Shown here: positions 39,833 to 50,026 of the stretch, piece by piece
Position numbering within the stretch: position 1 is the stretch's first letter
How the letters are laid out: each line of letters opens with the position of its first letter
DNA from: Litorivicinus sp.
GTDB taxonomy: Bacteria; Pseudomonadota; Gammaproteobacteria; Pseudomonadales; Litorivicinaceae
Assembly: GCA_028339155.1 (NCBI GenBank)
Contig: JAOLBK010000003.1
Coordinates: 62,001-126,000 of the forward strand
Direction: 5' to 3'
Length of the DNA stretch: 64,000 nucleotides
Notes under the pieces: model-generated
Seen by the model: the letters and a program-made list of their open reading frames with translations, nothing else
Database searches by the model: none
What the model was told of the DNA's origin: nothing
Made by a program: the position numbers and the translations under genes

Positions 39833-42800
39833 CAAGACACCTTGCTTCAATTTCTAAAATGGCGTTGGCATCGAGTGGTGCTGACCATATCCCCTTCGAC
39901 GGGCCATCGATTCCGCGACAAAAAAGATATACCGCCGATCCCAAGTGTTGATTTGGATCGTACCCGGGCTTGCGTTGTGTTAGCCAGCGATGCAGGGCTA
40001 AGCCATAGATCGCTGCTTGTGCTTGATAGTGCGACGCCAGCATAGTTTGTGTGATTATTTCAGAGGTATAGTTGGCACCGGTCTCGCCTAGCATGTTGGT
40101 CTTATAATCTAGAATATAAAACCGATTCTCGGCTTCATAAACGAGATCAATAAATCCTATTAATTGGCCTTCGAGCGATCCATGTGGCAATTCTGATGGC
40201 GAGTTCCACCAAGGTAGCGAAGTAAAGCTTTGAAATAGGGCTTCAGTCGTTAATCCAGGCTTCAAAGGCAACTGAAATTGGGGTTCAGGTCGTTTTTGCG
40301 TTAATACTAAGTTCGAAAGAGATATCCCTGGTGGCAGAAATGTCTCCCGAATTGAAGTAATCCATTTTACGATATCAGGGAAAAAATGACGTTCCAGATG
40401 TGCAGGCCACAGGCGATCAATTAGTTGCTCTCGCTCTTCCTTGGCGTAGTTTCGTCTTGAGTCGTACTCTAAAATTTCGTGGATAAAATTTCCTGTTTCT
40501 ACGCCTCCCGGAATGCCATGCCAATTGCTACCTGTACGTGGGCTGATTTCATCGGCTACGTATTCATCGTTAGCGCGGATATAGCGGTCTGGGCTTAGAT
40601 CATGGCGGACCATGCTTGAAAAGCTTCTAAAAAACCACCCCGACGGCTGGGCTTGGTTTAGCTCTAGTTGTTCATCAATAGGCGGTTGAAAATTATGTTC
40701 TGAGGTATTTATTGGACTGATCTCGAATAAAGCATGATGAATACCTAAATCAGTGATTTCACGGTGATTGTAAAGTTCATCTAGTGAGGTTTTGTCACGA
40801 GGGAGGGCGCAAAAAACCGCATGTCTTGCCCGGGTTAGTGCCACATAGGTCAGCCGTCTGATGTCTTCCGTCTGGTCCAGCGTGGCAGACTCAATTGCTT
40901 GTGGCCTAAAATCGAGAGTGAGCCCATCGTCAGTACAATAATCAAAGGCATACGACTGAGAGGATAGGATTTTTGTTTTGATTTCCCCTGCCACAATAAC
41001 GATCGGATACTCGAGTCCTTTTGCCCCATGAATGGTCCCGATAGTTACGAGCCCCTCCCTTGATGGTGTCCGCGGTTTTCTGGTGTCGCTCGCTTGCGTC
41101 TGATCTGTTGCTTGTTGCATCCACCATCGTGCCGCTTCAAATGGACTGAGTCCGGTTGCTTCATCGCCAAAAATTTCTAAGCATTGGCTTAAATCTGTCC
41201 AATCCTCGAGTCCCTGAAGCGTGCGCGGCAGCCGCTCTGGTATTTTGCAGTGCGCAAGAATTTGAGTGGTTGCAGCGATTGGACCGTCTTGGTACCAAAG
41301 TTCCCGTGCTTTGATTATGGTCTGTTGAAATGATTGAAACCTTGGGTGTTCGAATAGGATGCCATGAACGCGAAGGTCCAATCCGGCAATAGAGGTCGTT
41401 CCCGCGCTCGCGATCTTGTTTAAATTACCTGGGTTAGCAATGGCCTCGAATATAGCCACCATTTCTCGACAAATTGCATGTGTAAATACGCTGTTTCGGT
41501 CCGCATAATGAAACAAAAGTCCTTTTTCTTCCCCCCGTCGTTTGATCCTTTTTGCAAGTTCCCGCCCTTGTACCAGAATCCCAATATCGGATGCTTCTAC
41601 TGGCACGCCTTGGCAAAGTAGTTTTGACTCTTGTCCAAGCGCCGTGAGTTGCACCACTAAAGCAACAACTTGCTCCGCATCCAATCCTTCGCACCATTGA
41701 AAGCCTTCAAAGGAGTTTCCGTTGAGTGTAAGCGATTGAATATCTTGACGTTTACTGGCCCGCATATTCTTTGATTCTAGTCGTTTTCCAACCGTATGAG
41801 CTGGATCATAAAGCGTGTTGAGTCCTTGAACGATCGTTTCGGCAGATCTATAAACGGTATCAAGGGTCCATCTAGCTTTGACCGTTAGTTGGTTGCGAAT
41901 ACGGAAATAGAATCCGGTATCAGCTCCGCGGAAGCGATAAATGGCTTGTTTTGGATCTCCGACCATCACAAATAGGCGATCGGTGGTATCTGGGTACAGA
42001 GCATCAAGCATGGTCCATTGGTGTCGGTCTGTGTCTTGAAATTCATCGACTAAAACCACCCGATGTTTTGGAAGCAAAAATGAGCTGGTTAATTGCGCGA
42101 CACGTGCTGCTTGTTCAACGATCTGATCCTGATCGGCGAGTCCTCTTTGGCTTAAGATTGCCAAGTATTTAGTGCAAACTTGCCGTAATGCGAAGGCAAG
42201 AAATTGAATTTCGATCTCTGTCGGTCGACATAGGTTGGCCCATTCGTCAAAACCATACTGGGGTAGCACGGTGCCCTTTTTTTTGAAATAGTCCACCGTT
42301 GTTTTGTCAATTGCCCAGGGGCCCGGGGCGGATTCTGCCTGATCACAATATTTGTCGATCGTTTTTCCAGGAATCCCGGGTGCTTTTTTTAAATCGTCCC
42401 GAGTTTTGGTCAGGGCTCGGACTCGTTGTTGATATTCCATTTTAGCTTGGTGCAAATCAGGACAAATTATTCCGGGAGGTGACCAGATATCCACCGGTTT
42501 TAATGCCAGCTTGGACTGTTGAACAAATCGCGGCAAACCCCCAGTTACCTGCTGTAAAAGCTCTGGTTCGTTCTTATTCCTAAGGTCACGATACACATCA
42601 AGCGCAGCTTCTTGTAACAATAGTTCAGTATCATCAATGAGCGTAGCTGGATTGATTTGTACAATTGGTCCAAGTTCTGAAAGCACCTTGATAGCAAAAC
42701 CATGGATGGTTTGAATTTCAATATCGTCAAGTTCTCGGGCCGCAATTTCCAAGTGCTTGGAGGCTTGCAGAGGATCCATTTTTGGATAAAGAGTAAAAAG

Positions 42801-43043
42801 CTCAGAGCGGTTGTTCTGGAGAGCTGCAAGTTCGTCCATAATACGCTCACGTATCCGAGCGCGGAGTTCGCGTGTCGATGCTCGCGTAAACGTCATCAAG
42901 ATTAATTCCCGAGCTTGCCGACCTTCAATTGCAATCATGCGGATCGCAATTGACATCAACGCGAAGGTTTTCCCGGTCCCCGCACTCGCCTCAATGAGCT
43001 GGCGTCCATTGATGGGAATGTTGTTTGGTTTAAAAAGCTGCAC
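39816..43043 (-). CDS. recB: Exodeoxyribonuclease V subunit beta (RecB)
   Basis: 3'-5' helicase and nuclease of the double-strand-break repair complex. The 1075 residues have motif I EASAGTGKTFALM, TFTRASTRELRARI, the DEFQDTDRHQW box, GDPKQAIYRFRGAD, GTIHGAKGLEYPIV and YVALTRARHAV. A C-terminal RecB nuclease domain carries ILDYKTNMLG, which contains the Asp and Lys of the active site. It overlaps recC by 14 nt. Confidence 0.96.
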   Translation of the reverse strand: MQLFKPNNIPINGRQLIEASAGTGKTFALMSIAIRMIAIEGRQARELILMTFTRASTRELRARIRERIMDELAALQNNRSELFTLYPKMDPLQASKHLEIAARELDDIEIQTIHGFAIKVLSELGPIVQINPATLIDDTELLLQEAALDVYRDLRNKNEPELLQQVTGGLPRFVQQSKLALKPVDIWSPPGIICPDLHQAKMEYQQRVRALTKTRDDLKKAPGIPGKTIDKYCDQAESAPGPWAIDKTTVDYFKKKGTVLPQYGFDEWANLCRPTEIEIQFLAFALRQVCTKYLAILSQRGLADQDQIVEQAARVAQLTSSFLLPKHRVVLVDEFQDTDRHQWTMLDALYPDTTDRLFVMVGDPKQAIYRFRGADTGFYFRIRNQLTVKARWTLDTVYRSAETIVQGLNTLYDPAHTVGKRLESKNMRASKRQDIQSLTLNGNSFEGFQWCEGLDAEQVVALVVQLTALGQESKLLCQGVPVEASDIGILVQGRELAKRIKRRGEEKGLLFHYADRNSVFTHAICREMVAIFEAIANPGNLNKIASAGTTSIAGLDLRVHGILFEHPRFQSFQQTIIKARELWYQDGPIAATTQILAHCKIPERLPRTLQGLEDWTDLSQCLEIFGDEATGLSPFEAARWWMQQATDQTQASDTRKPRTPSREGLVTIGTIHGAKGLEYPIVIVAGEIKTKILSSQSYAFDYCTDDGLTLDFRPQAIESATLDQTEDIRRLTYVALTRARHAVFCALPRDKTSLDELYNHREITDLGIHHALFEISPINTSEHNFQPPIDEQLELNQAQPSGWFFRSFSSMVRHDLSPDRYIRANDEYVADEISPRTGSNWHGIPGGVETGNFIHEILEYDSRRNYAKEEREQLIDRLWPAHLERHFFPDIVKWITSIRETFLPPGISLSNLVLTQKRPEPQFQLPLKPGLTTEALFQSFTSLPWWNSPSELPHGSLEGQLIGFIDLVYEAENRFYILDYKTNMLGETGANYTSEIITQTMLASHYQAQAAIYGLALHRWLTQRKPGYDPNQHLGSAVYLFCRGIDGPSKGIWSAPLDANAILEIEARCLDAPTH

Positions 43044-45885
43044 GAGCTTTTCCCAGATAGGCGAGTAGTGGCAGAACTAACTGTCTTACCAGCTCTGTAT
43101 GATCTGCGTGTACGGATGGAGAGTCTGAGAACAGACGCCTAAATTGAGGACTGTAATTGAGACTGTCGTCAGACCAGTGAATCCAATGCCGCGTATTTGG
43201 ATCTTTTTTAAGTTGTTTCGCTGTTTTGATTGCTATGGGAGAGATTAATGGCACCGGACAAGATGTCATGGTTCTGAATGTTGAAAGCCAGGCTGTCAGC
43301 AGTAACCGTGAGTCTGCGCGTGATATTGGACCGAACGGATGGACTTTACTTTCAAATGTAACGATATCGATCGGTTGATCACTTTCTTCGATGGCAAAAC
43401 AGACTAAGCATTCAATTAGCGCAGAAAGGGTCCTGCGGTTCTCAAATTTTGAGTCGATTGTTAAGCGCGGCACATTGGCTCGTTTTAGTCCGATGATTTC
43501 TAAGTGCATGCCAGAAAGTTCGATAATTTCTGCTGGATATTCTTCGGCTGGGATTTTTAATGCCGTTTGAACGTTTATTGGCGCATAGGTTTCAAGAAGC
43601 CTCTCAAGATCAAGATCTGAAGGTATTTCGGGATTTTTTAGAAGTATTTCCCTGATAATCTGTCGATCCCCTGAGCCCAAATAGGCATCGCGAATTTTAA
43701 AGCGATTCAGCGGATCAATCGTGATCGGCTCAAGTTGCAATTGGTCTTCGTTCGGGTGTGAGATTTTTGCCCCTTTTGCTCGTAAAAAAGTGGCCGCTGG
43801 ATCTTTGACAGCACTTAGAAATTCATGCAGTCGAAATTGTGTCTGCATTTCATTGGAATGCTGGCGCTCTTCGATTGCAGATCCTTTTTTTGGCGTTGCC
43901 ATTGATAGCCCTGTATCAAGCTTTAGCACCCATGCTTTTTGTTTTTCCGGAACTGATTCAATTGCTTGCAATAGTGAGAAGATCCCGCTTCCAGGGAACT
44001 CTTTTTTTAGAGTTACCGGGTGTTCGCCGATCCAGCTGATCCAGAGCCGATCGGATGTATTCAAGATCAGATCTAGCAGTACCTGGCGCTCTGACTCCGA
44101 ACCATTGGGGTCACCACTGCGGGGCATTTTGGCTATCAGATCCCATGGGTGATTTTTTTGTTCAGATGGAAATGTGCCGTCGTTCGCTCCAAGAATTGCT
44201 AACGCTGATAAAGGAATCGCCCGAGCAGATTGTGGCGAATTAATCGAGACTTGCTCATTCAAAGAAAAAGGTCGTGAGAGTGCTGTTTTTATGGTGGATT
44301 GGAACCAAGCAATCAGCGTTTCAATCGGTGTCGTGATTTTTTGAAAGTGATCTGGCACAGATGGCATTACCAGATTCTTGACCGTGCCCAATGTCATTTG
44401 TTGTAGGCAAATTGCAAAAGCATCCAGGCCATCTTTAATGAGTATCACGTCCGGCAACTCGAGGATCATCTTTTGCGCATTAAGACAACCCAGTAAAGCG
44501 TCGATAGCATGAGAATTTTCAATCGCTTCAGTTGGTGTTGCGTCCGCAGGCAGGGCAAGATTGGGATCGATTATCAGGCCACGTAATATGCGATCTCGTG
44601 CACTGGTAAGACTGTGTTTGTGACCGTCTAATCCTCTTCGTGCGCCCGACCGAATTAACCAGCGCTCGATATTTCGGAGGTCTTGATCTGCCAGATTCAG
44701 ATTTTTTCGAATGCTTTGTTTGGATAAAAAACACACTAGTCTGCTGGCCTGGAAACCGAGTCGACGCGTGTCGCCTAAAAATTGTAGGCAGGCGTCCTGG
44801 ATTGGCTGATCAAACAGTGGATCTGACGCTGTGGGCAAATGCATCAAAGCCGACTGGTCTGTAAATACACGCTGTACTATAGGGCCGTAAAGGCTGGGAT
44901 TCGGCGTGACGATTGCGATGTCTTTAAGTGTTTTGTCCGGATGTTTATTGAGGTAGTTAATGATCCAGATTTTGAGTGATTCAACTTCCTGCGTTGGTGA
45001 GGATGCAGCAATAAACCGAAGTGATCCGTCGACACTTGGGCATTCGTCAATGTCGATTTTTTGGTTCTGATAGAGCCCATATTTGAGTGTATTTAGTGCT
45101 CCTCCGGGTGTTGGGTCGCGAAACCCATCGATGGGGGCCAGGTCGGCTAGCATTGAAATTAGTCGCCGTTTTTCTCTTGCCAGGTCGGTTAATAAGCTAT
45201 GTGATTCTGGATCATCAAAGGCACCATCCACAAACCAGGCGCTGGGCGATGGTGATTGAGCAAGGCAAATGCATGGCCGCTCATTACTAAGTTTTAGAAG
45301 TACTTGAAGTTGAATGTCAGATAGCCGATCGGGTGCGAAAAGAAAAATCCGGGAGACAGTGGTCACCGTTGGCGCAAGGCTCCCGTTCGCGAGCGCAAGT
45401 ATGGCATCCTGCGGTCTGCTGGGGAGGTTGGGGGCTATTGAACGCCAAAGCTCCATTTGCCATTCAGCGCCTTCGGGCCCCGCTTGCTTAAAGCTTTCCC
45501 AAGCGATGAGCCAGTCTGGTCGCTCGGAGAGATACCTCTGAAACAGAGTGCATAACAGTGAGACTTCATTGGCGAGTTCGAGAGAATTACGGTTTGGATG
45601 CAAAGAGTGCCAATGTTTGGCGATCGACCAAAAAATTACGGTATCAAGGCTTATTACAAAAGCGTCAGGCGCGAGAGCTTTGAATAATTGATCAATGGTC
45701 AGGATGCGTGTGTTTACTAAGCCACCGAGTTGACTGGCCAACTGCATCTGGAGCCATCGACCAGTATCTTGGTTGGGAACGACGAGCCAATCCTCAGCGA
45801 GCGGCGAATCGAACCGCTCAGCCGCCAGTAAATTCTGGACGGTTTTAAGTAACTCGCTCAAGTGGTTTGAAAAGACACATTGCAT
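43030..45885 (-). CDS. recC: Exodeoxyribonuclease V subunit gamma (RecC)
   Basis: Chi-recognition scaffold of RecBCD. The product from ATG 45885 begins MQCVFSNHLSELLKTVQNLL, matching the family start; an in-frame ATG at 45927 is less likely. At 951 residues it is about 170 shorter than E. coli RecC. Recognisable stretches include EDWLVVPNQDTGRWLQMQLA, HLPTASDPLFDQPIQDACLQFL and GFLGANDGTFP-type IPLSALAILGANDGTFPSE. It leads the recC-recB-recD operon, as in Pseudomonas. The DNA between it and pstS is described under the Pho box entry. Confidence 0.93.
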   Translation of the reverse strand: MQCVFSNHLSELLKTVQNLLAAERFDSPLAEDWLVVPNQDTGRWLQMQLASQLGGLVNTRILTIDQLFKALAPDAFVISLDTVIFWSIAKHWHSLHPNRNSLELANEVSLLCTLFQRYLSERPDWLIAWESFKQAGPEGAEWQMELWRSIAPNLPSRPQDAILALANGSLAPTVTTVSRIFLFAPDRLSDIQLQVLLKLSNERPCICLAQSPSPSAWFVDGAFDDPESHSLLTDLAREKRRLISMLADLAPIDGFRDPTPGGALNTLKYGLYQNQKIDIDECPSVDGSLRFIAASSPTQEVESLKIWIINYLNKHPDKTLKDIAIVTPNPSLYGPIVQRVFTDQSALMHLPTASDPLFDQPIQDACLQFLGDTRRLGFQASRLVCFLSKQSIRKNLNLADQDLRNIERWLIRSGARRGLDGHKHSLTSARDRILRGLIIDPNLALPADATPTEAIENSHAIDALLGCLNAQKMILELPDVILIKDGLDAFAICLQQMTLGTVKNLVMPSVPDHFQKITTPIETLIAWFQSTIKTALSRPFSLNEQVSINSPQSARAIPLSALAILGANDGTFPSEQKNHPWDLIAKMPRSGDPNGSESERQVLLDLILNTSDRLWISWIGEHPVTLKKEFPGSGIFSLLQAIESVPEKQKAWVLKLDTGLSMATPKKGSAIEERQHSNEMQTQFRLHEFLSAVKDPAATFLRAKGAKISHPNEDQLQLEPITIDPLNRFKIRDAYLGSGDRQIIREILLKNPEIPSDLDLERLLETYAPINVQTALKIPAEEYPAEIIELSGMHLEIIGLKRANVPRLTIDSKFENRRTLSALIECLVCFAIEESDQPIDIVTFESKVHPFGPISRADSRLLLTAWLSTFRTMTSCPVPLISPIAIKTAKQLKKDPNTRHWIHWSDDSLNYSPQFRRLFSDSPSVHADHTELVRQLVLPLLAYLGKARAAF

Positions 45886-46101
45886 AGTGGTGATTTGCTC
45901 ATGTCTGAATGATTTGCGCAACTCCACAATGAATATTCATAGATCTCTGATTTTTAGTTTTTATCGACTATAGATACCTTAAATTTTAGGATTATTTTCG
46001 ATATGCCCATGCTTCGAACAAGTATTTATGCGGTGTCTTGCAGCAACTGCTTGTGGATTCGTTACTTTAGGCAATCTGATTGATTTAGTTTTATTTGATG
46101 A

Positions 46102-46135
46102 CTGTCATATAAATGTAACAATCTCGCGTTACAAA
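46102..46135 (+). promoter_or_regulatory. Candidate Pho box and -10 element of pstS
   Basis: CTGTCAT (46102-46108), 4 bp, then ATGTAAC (46113-46119) fits the Pho box layout of two 7-mers 11 bp apart: the first half is exact and the second matches 5 of 7. TACAAA (46130-46135) follows 10 bp later as a -10. The rest of the recC-pstS gap (45928-46210) shows no ORF and no other clear signal. AAAGGAG precedes the pstS start. Confidence 0.6.
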
Positions 46136-46210
46136 GAGCGCGTGCCCATCAACTGCAAATTTTGTTGATTTATTGATGGTCCTACAGAACAACTTTTAAA
46201 GGAGTCCTAC

Positions 46211-47242
46211 ATGTTTGTTCGTATCGCTACGGCTGCCGCGATAGTCGCGATGAGTACAGCCGTTATTGCACGTGATTATGTCTCAATAGCTGGTTCATCT
46301 ACTGTGTTTCCATTCGCAACAATCGTTGCTGAAAAAGTTGGTCAAAATCCAAAATTTAAAACCCCTGTTGTTGAGTCTGGTGGTTCATCAGTTGGTAAGA
46401 AAGGCGTTTGTGATGGTGTTGGAACTGAATTTATCGACATCGGTAACGCATCCTCACGCATGAAAGTAAAAGAGCTTGATTACTGTGACAAAAACGGTGT
46501 CAAACTTACTGAGATTAAAGTTGGCCACGACGGGATCGTCTTGGCAAACTCGAAGAAAGCACCGCAAATGAAGATTTCTTTGTCTGACTTGGGCAAGGCT
46601 TTGACGGCCAAGGTCCCGAATCCAAACACTAATGGCAGTGTTGGTGGGATGATAGATAACCCATTCAAGAAGTGGTCTGATATTAATCCTTTATATCCGG
46701 ACTCTGAAATTCGTGTGTATGGCCCACCAACGACTTCTGGAACACGCGCGTCTTTTGCAGAAATCGTCAATGAAAAAGCTTTCTGCGGGAAAAATGCTCG
46801 CGTAAAAGCAATGGGTATTAAGGCGAAGAGCTGCCGCGCAATGCGTACTGATGGTGCGTACATCGAAGCTGGCGAGCAGGACAACTTGATCGTTCAGAAG
46901 CTTCAAGAAGATCAAAGTGCGTTCGGTATCTTTGGATTCTCTTACTTAGACCAGAACTCAGATACGCTTCAGGGTACCGAGTTGTCAGGGATAACTCCTA
47001 CGTTCGATGCGATTGCTGCTGGTAAGTACAAAGCATCACGAGCACTTTACTTCTACGTTAAGCATCAACATATGGGTGTTGTGCCAGGTATCGCGGAATA
47101 TATGAATGAGTGGACTAAACACTGGAATGAGGACCAAATCTTGACAGACACTGGTATGATTCCAATGCCTAAGGCTGAGCGTATCGAAATGGCCAAACGC
47201 ATGAAAGATCTTCCAGTCTTGACTGCTGCTAACCTTAAGTAA
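46211..47242 (+). CDS. pstS: Phosphate ABC transporter substrate-binding protein PstS
   Basis: Periplasmic high-affinity phosphate receptor. The 343 residues have a signal peptide (MFVRIATAAAIVAMSTAVIA), then DYVSIAGSSTVFPFATIVAE and VESGGSSVGKKGVCDG, the ligand loops; TTSGTRASFAEIV carries the third phosphate-contact motif. Four cysteines in the mature part could form disulfides. It opens the pst operon behind a Pho box and is followed by a strong stem-loop, so it should be made in excess over the permease. Confidence 0.95.
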   Translation: MFVRIATAAAIVAMSTAVIARDYVSIAGSSTVFPFATIVAEKVGQNPKFKTPVVESGGSSVGKKGVCDGVGTEFIDIGNASSRMKVKELDYCDKNGVKLTEIKVGHDGIVLANSKKAPQMKISLSDLGKALTAKVPNPNTNGSVGGMIDNPFKKWSDINPLYPDSEIRVYGPPTTSGTRASFAEIVNEKAFCGKNARVKAMGIKAKSCRAMRTDGAYIEAGEQDNLIVQKLQEDQSAFGIFGFSYLDQNSDTLQGTELSGITPTFDAIAAGKYKASRALYFYVKHQHMGVVPGIAEYMNEWTKHWNEDQILTDTGMIPMPKAERIEMAKRMKDLPVLTAANLK

Positions 47243-47265
47243 TTAATCCTCTAGGGCTGATTACG

Positions 47266-47299
47266 AAGGCCGGTCGGGCTTATCCGACCGGCCTTTTTA
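47266..47299 (+). terminator. Strong stem-loop and T-run between pstS and pstC
   Basis: AAGGCCGGTCGG pairs perfectly with CCGACCGGCCTT (12 bp) around a short loop and is followed by a T-run. It is a good intrinsic terminator placed inside the pst operon; read-through would set a high PstS:PstCAB ratio. Confidence 0.9.
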
Positions 47300-47315
47300 T
47301 TGGAGAAAACTTAAC

Positions 47316-48701
47316 GTGTCATTAACAAGCCTTGTTCTCAGTGTGCTGATGATTGGTGCAGTTTACTTCTTTATGGGACAGCGCTTGATTACTAGATACC
47401 GCTCTTTAGGGAAGGCGAAGGCTCACTCATTACCTCACTATCATGGGCTTTGGGCTGCACTAACTTCTATATTGCCGGGCTTGATTCTGCTCGTTATTTG
47501 GTCGATCGGGGACGACTTTCTCTTCAAGCAAATGGTCAAAGATTTTTACCCAACAGAAATTCTCTCTATGGGCACTATGGATCAGGCCGTAGTACGAGCC
47601 AAAATCATGAATGTTGTTGAGGGGATTGCTTTTGGGACGCCTGAGCCATGGATCCAGGCAGCAGGTGAAGCTTGGATTAGTTGGAAATCGACCTCAGATC
47701 TAGCACTCACGGTACTGGCAATTGCTGTGTCCGTCGGCAGTGGTTTTTGCGGATACCGCCAAATTAATCCGGAATTTCGATCACGGAATAATGTAGAGCG
47801 GATCCTGTTATGGGCTCTCGCGCTCAGTTCAATGGTTGCTATTTTGACTACTCTAGGAATCGTTCTCTCGGTCCTTTTTGAATCAATCCGTTTTTTCAAG
47901 TTAGTGCCGCCGCAGGATTTTCTATTGGGCCTTGAATGGAACCCACAATTCGAAGGTGCTGAACGAGCCGGTTCGGGCGGCGGCACGGCGACATACGGTA
48001 TGTTGCCAATGTTTGTCGGTACATTTCTAATTTCCGCAATTGCACTTTTTGTTGCCGTCCCTGTGGGGCTGTTTGCCTCGATTTATCTGGCAGAGTATGC
48101 AACCACTCGGGTACGGGCTGTGGTAAAGCCATTGTTGGAAATTCTTGCGGGTGTCCCTACTGTAGTTTATGGTTTTTTTGCAGCATTAACGGTGGCTCCT
48201 TTCGTTAAGTCAGTAGGTGAATCTATGGGCTTGGAGGTGGCATCTGAATCGGCTTTGGCAGCTGGTTTGGTTATGGGAGTTATGATTATTCCATTCATTT
48301 CTTCCTTGTCCGATGACGTTATTAATGCCGTCCCTCAGGCACTTCGTGATGCAGCGTATGGTCTTGGCTCAACGAAGAGTGAGACCGTTAGGCAGGTGGT
48401 TTTGCCGGCGGCACTTCCGGGCATTGTTGCGGCAGTTATTCTTGCAGTGTCTCGCGCTATTGGCGAAACTATGATTGTTGTCATGGCGGCCGGATTAGCG
48501 GCTAATTTATCGTTTAATCCATTGGATGCTGTAACAACAGTGACATCTCAAATTGTTACGATTTTAGTTGGGGACCAAGAGTTTGAATCTGCTAAGACCT
48601 TGTCTGCGTTTGCCCTAGCATTGATTTTAATTTTGATTACCTTGAGCTTGAACTTTTTAGCGCTTCAGGTTGTTAAAAAGTACAGGGAGCAGTATGACTG
48701 A
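47316..48701 (+). CDS. pstC: Phosphate ABC transporter permease PstC (long form)
   Basis: Starts at GTG after TGGAGAA. The 461-residue protein has an N-terminal extension of about 150 residues with three hydrophobic segments, absent from the 319-residue E. coli protein. The normal permease core follows: LLPMFVGTFLISAIALFVAVPVGL, LLEILAGVPTVVYGFFA and the coupling motif ALRDAAYGLGSTKSETVRQVVLP. Long PstC forms of this kind are known in other proteobacteria. It overlaps pstA by 8 nt. Confidence 0.94.
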   Translation: MSLTSLVLSVLMIGAVYFFMGQRLITRYRSLGKAKAHSLPHYHGLWAALTSILPGLILLVIWSIGDDFLFKQMVKDFYPTEILSMGTMDQAVVRAKIMNVVEGIAFGTPEPWIQAAGEAWISWKSTSDLALTVLAIAVSVGSGFCGYRQINPEFRSRNNVERILLWALALSSMVAILTTLGIVLSVLFESIRFFKLVPPQDFLLGLEWNPQFEGAERAGSGGGTATYGMLPMFVGTFLISAIALFVAVPVGLFASIYLAEYATTRVRAVVKPLLEILAGVPTVVYGFFAALTVAPFVKSVGESMGLEVASESALAAGLVMGVMIIPFISSLSDDVINAVPQALRDAAYGLGSTKSETVRQVVLPAALPGIVAAVILAVSRAIGETMIVVMAAGLAANLSFNPLDAVTTVTSQIVTILVGDQEFESAKTLSAFALALILILITLSLNFLALQVVKKYREQYD

Positions 48702-50001
48702 TACACCTAAGGGCGCTTTGTCGCCGAAAGAGGCTGCTAAGTATGTTGCAGGGTCGATTGCTGCGCGTAATCGAAGTGAGAGCTGGTTCCAGTTTTGGGG
48801 TCGTTCGGCTATTGCGTTGGCGCTAGCATTTTTGATCTTGTTATTTGTTGGAATTCTCTCTCAAGGAATTCCAGGAATGTTCCAGCATTATGTGATCCTT
48901 GAAGTTGAACTGCACAAAGACCGTTTGGATCCACAGGGAAATATGTCTGAAGACTCTCTTTACGCAGGCGATGCGGGTGGTCTGGTTAATGAGGCGATCA
49001 TGAGGGCACTTGACGATCCCCAGGGGCGGAAGCAAAAGCGTGCAGCGCGTTCGATTATGTCATCGGGTTCTGCACTGCGTCTTAATCACTTTCTTAAAGA
49101 TAATTTGGATTTAATTGGTCAAACTGTGACCGTTAAGTTTGCAGTTGATGATGATATTGATTCATTTCTACGTGGATTCATTACACGAGAAACGCCAGAC
49201 GCTGATCGACGGATCAACAATGCCGTAATTGCTTTCGTTGATAAATTAAGTGCAGACGGACGTATTTCTTATGAATTTAGTGACTACTTGTTCACCGGAT
49301 CGGCTTCGCGCAATGCTGAGATTGCTGGAATTAAAGGTGCATTAGTTGGATCAATATGGACTTTGTTGGTTTGTATTTTGATTGCTTTTCCGCTCGGAGT
49401 GGGGACCGCCATCTATCTTGAAGAGATCGCGCCAAAGAATCGATTTACTGAGATCATTGAAATCAATATTAATAACTTGGCGGCGGTACCTTCTGTCGTA
49501 TTTGGGATTATGGGATTGGCAATTTTTATCGTGTTTTTTGGTTTGCCGCGTTCAATACCTTTGGTTGGCGGCATCGTGTTAGCGTTAATGACGTTACCGA
49601 CCATTATTATTTCGTCGCGTGCGGCAATTAGAGCGGTGCCCCCAAGTATTCGTGATGCGGCATTGGGCGTAGGCGCGTCAAGAATGCAAACAATTTTCCA
49701 TCATGTGATTCCATTGGCGATGCCTGGCATATTGACTGGAACCATCATCGGTATGGCGCAGGCCCTGGGGGAAACAGCACCTCTTTTAATGATTGGTATG
49801 GTTGCATTCATTGTTGATGTACCTTCGGGGATGTTAGAGCCGGCGACTGCGTTACCTGTGCAGATCTTTATGTGGGCCGATTTTGCAGAACGTATGTTTA
49901 TTCAAAAGACCAGCGCAGCAATTATTGTATTGCTTGCCTTTTTGATAACGATGAATGCAGGGGCGATCATTCTTCGGAAAAAACTTGAGCGTCGATGGTA
50001 A
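48694..50001 (+). CDS. pstA: Phosphate ABC transporter permease PstA (with N-terminal DUF3333-like domain)
   Basis: I chose ATG 48694 (MTDTPKGALSPKEAAKY, GGGAGCAG ribosome site) over an upstream in-frame start at 48670. The 435 residues have one N-terminal transmembrane helix, a soluble region of about 170 residues (roughly 60-220), probably periplasmic and resembling DUF3333, then the permease core with GSIWTLLVCILIAFPLGVGTAIYLEE, NLAAVPSVVFGIMGLA and IRDAALGVGASRMQTIFHHV. E. coli PstA lacks the extra domain. Confidence 0.93.
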   Translation: MTDTPKGALSPKEAAKYVAGSIAARNRSESWFQFWGRSAIALALAFLILLFVGILSQGIPGMFQHYVILEVELHKDRLDPQGNMSEDSLYAGDAGGLVNEAIMRALDDPQGRKQKRAARSIMSSGSALRLNHFLKDNLDLIGQTVTVKFAVDDDIDSFLRGFITRETPDADRRINNAVIAFVDKLSADGRISYEFSDYLFTGSASRNAEIAGIKGALVGSIWTLLVCILIAFPLGVGTAIYLEEIAPKNRFTEIIEININNLAAVPSVVFGIMGLAIFIVFFGLPRSIPLVGGIVLALMTLPTIIISSRAAIRAVPPSIRDAALGVGASRMQTIFHHVIPLAMPGILTGTIIGMAQALGETAPLLMIGMVAFIVDVPSGMLEPATALPVQIFMWADFAERMFIQKTSAAIIVLLAFLITMNAGAIILRKKLERRW

Positions 50002-50026
50002 TAAAGGCTAAGTAGTAGAAAAAATC

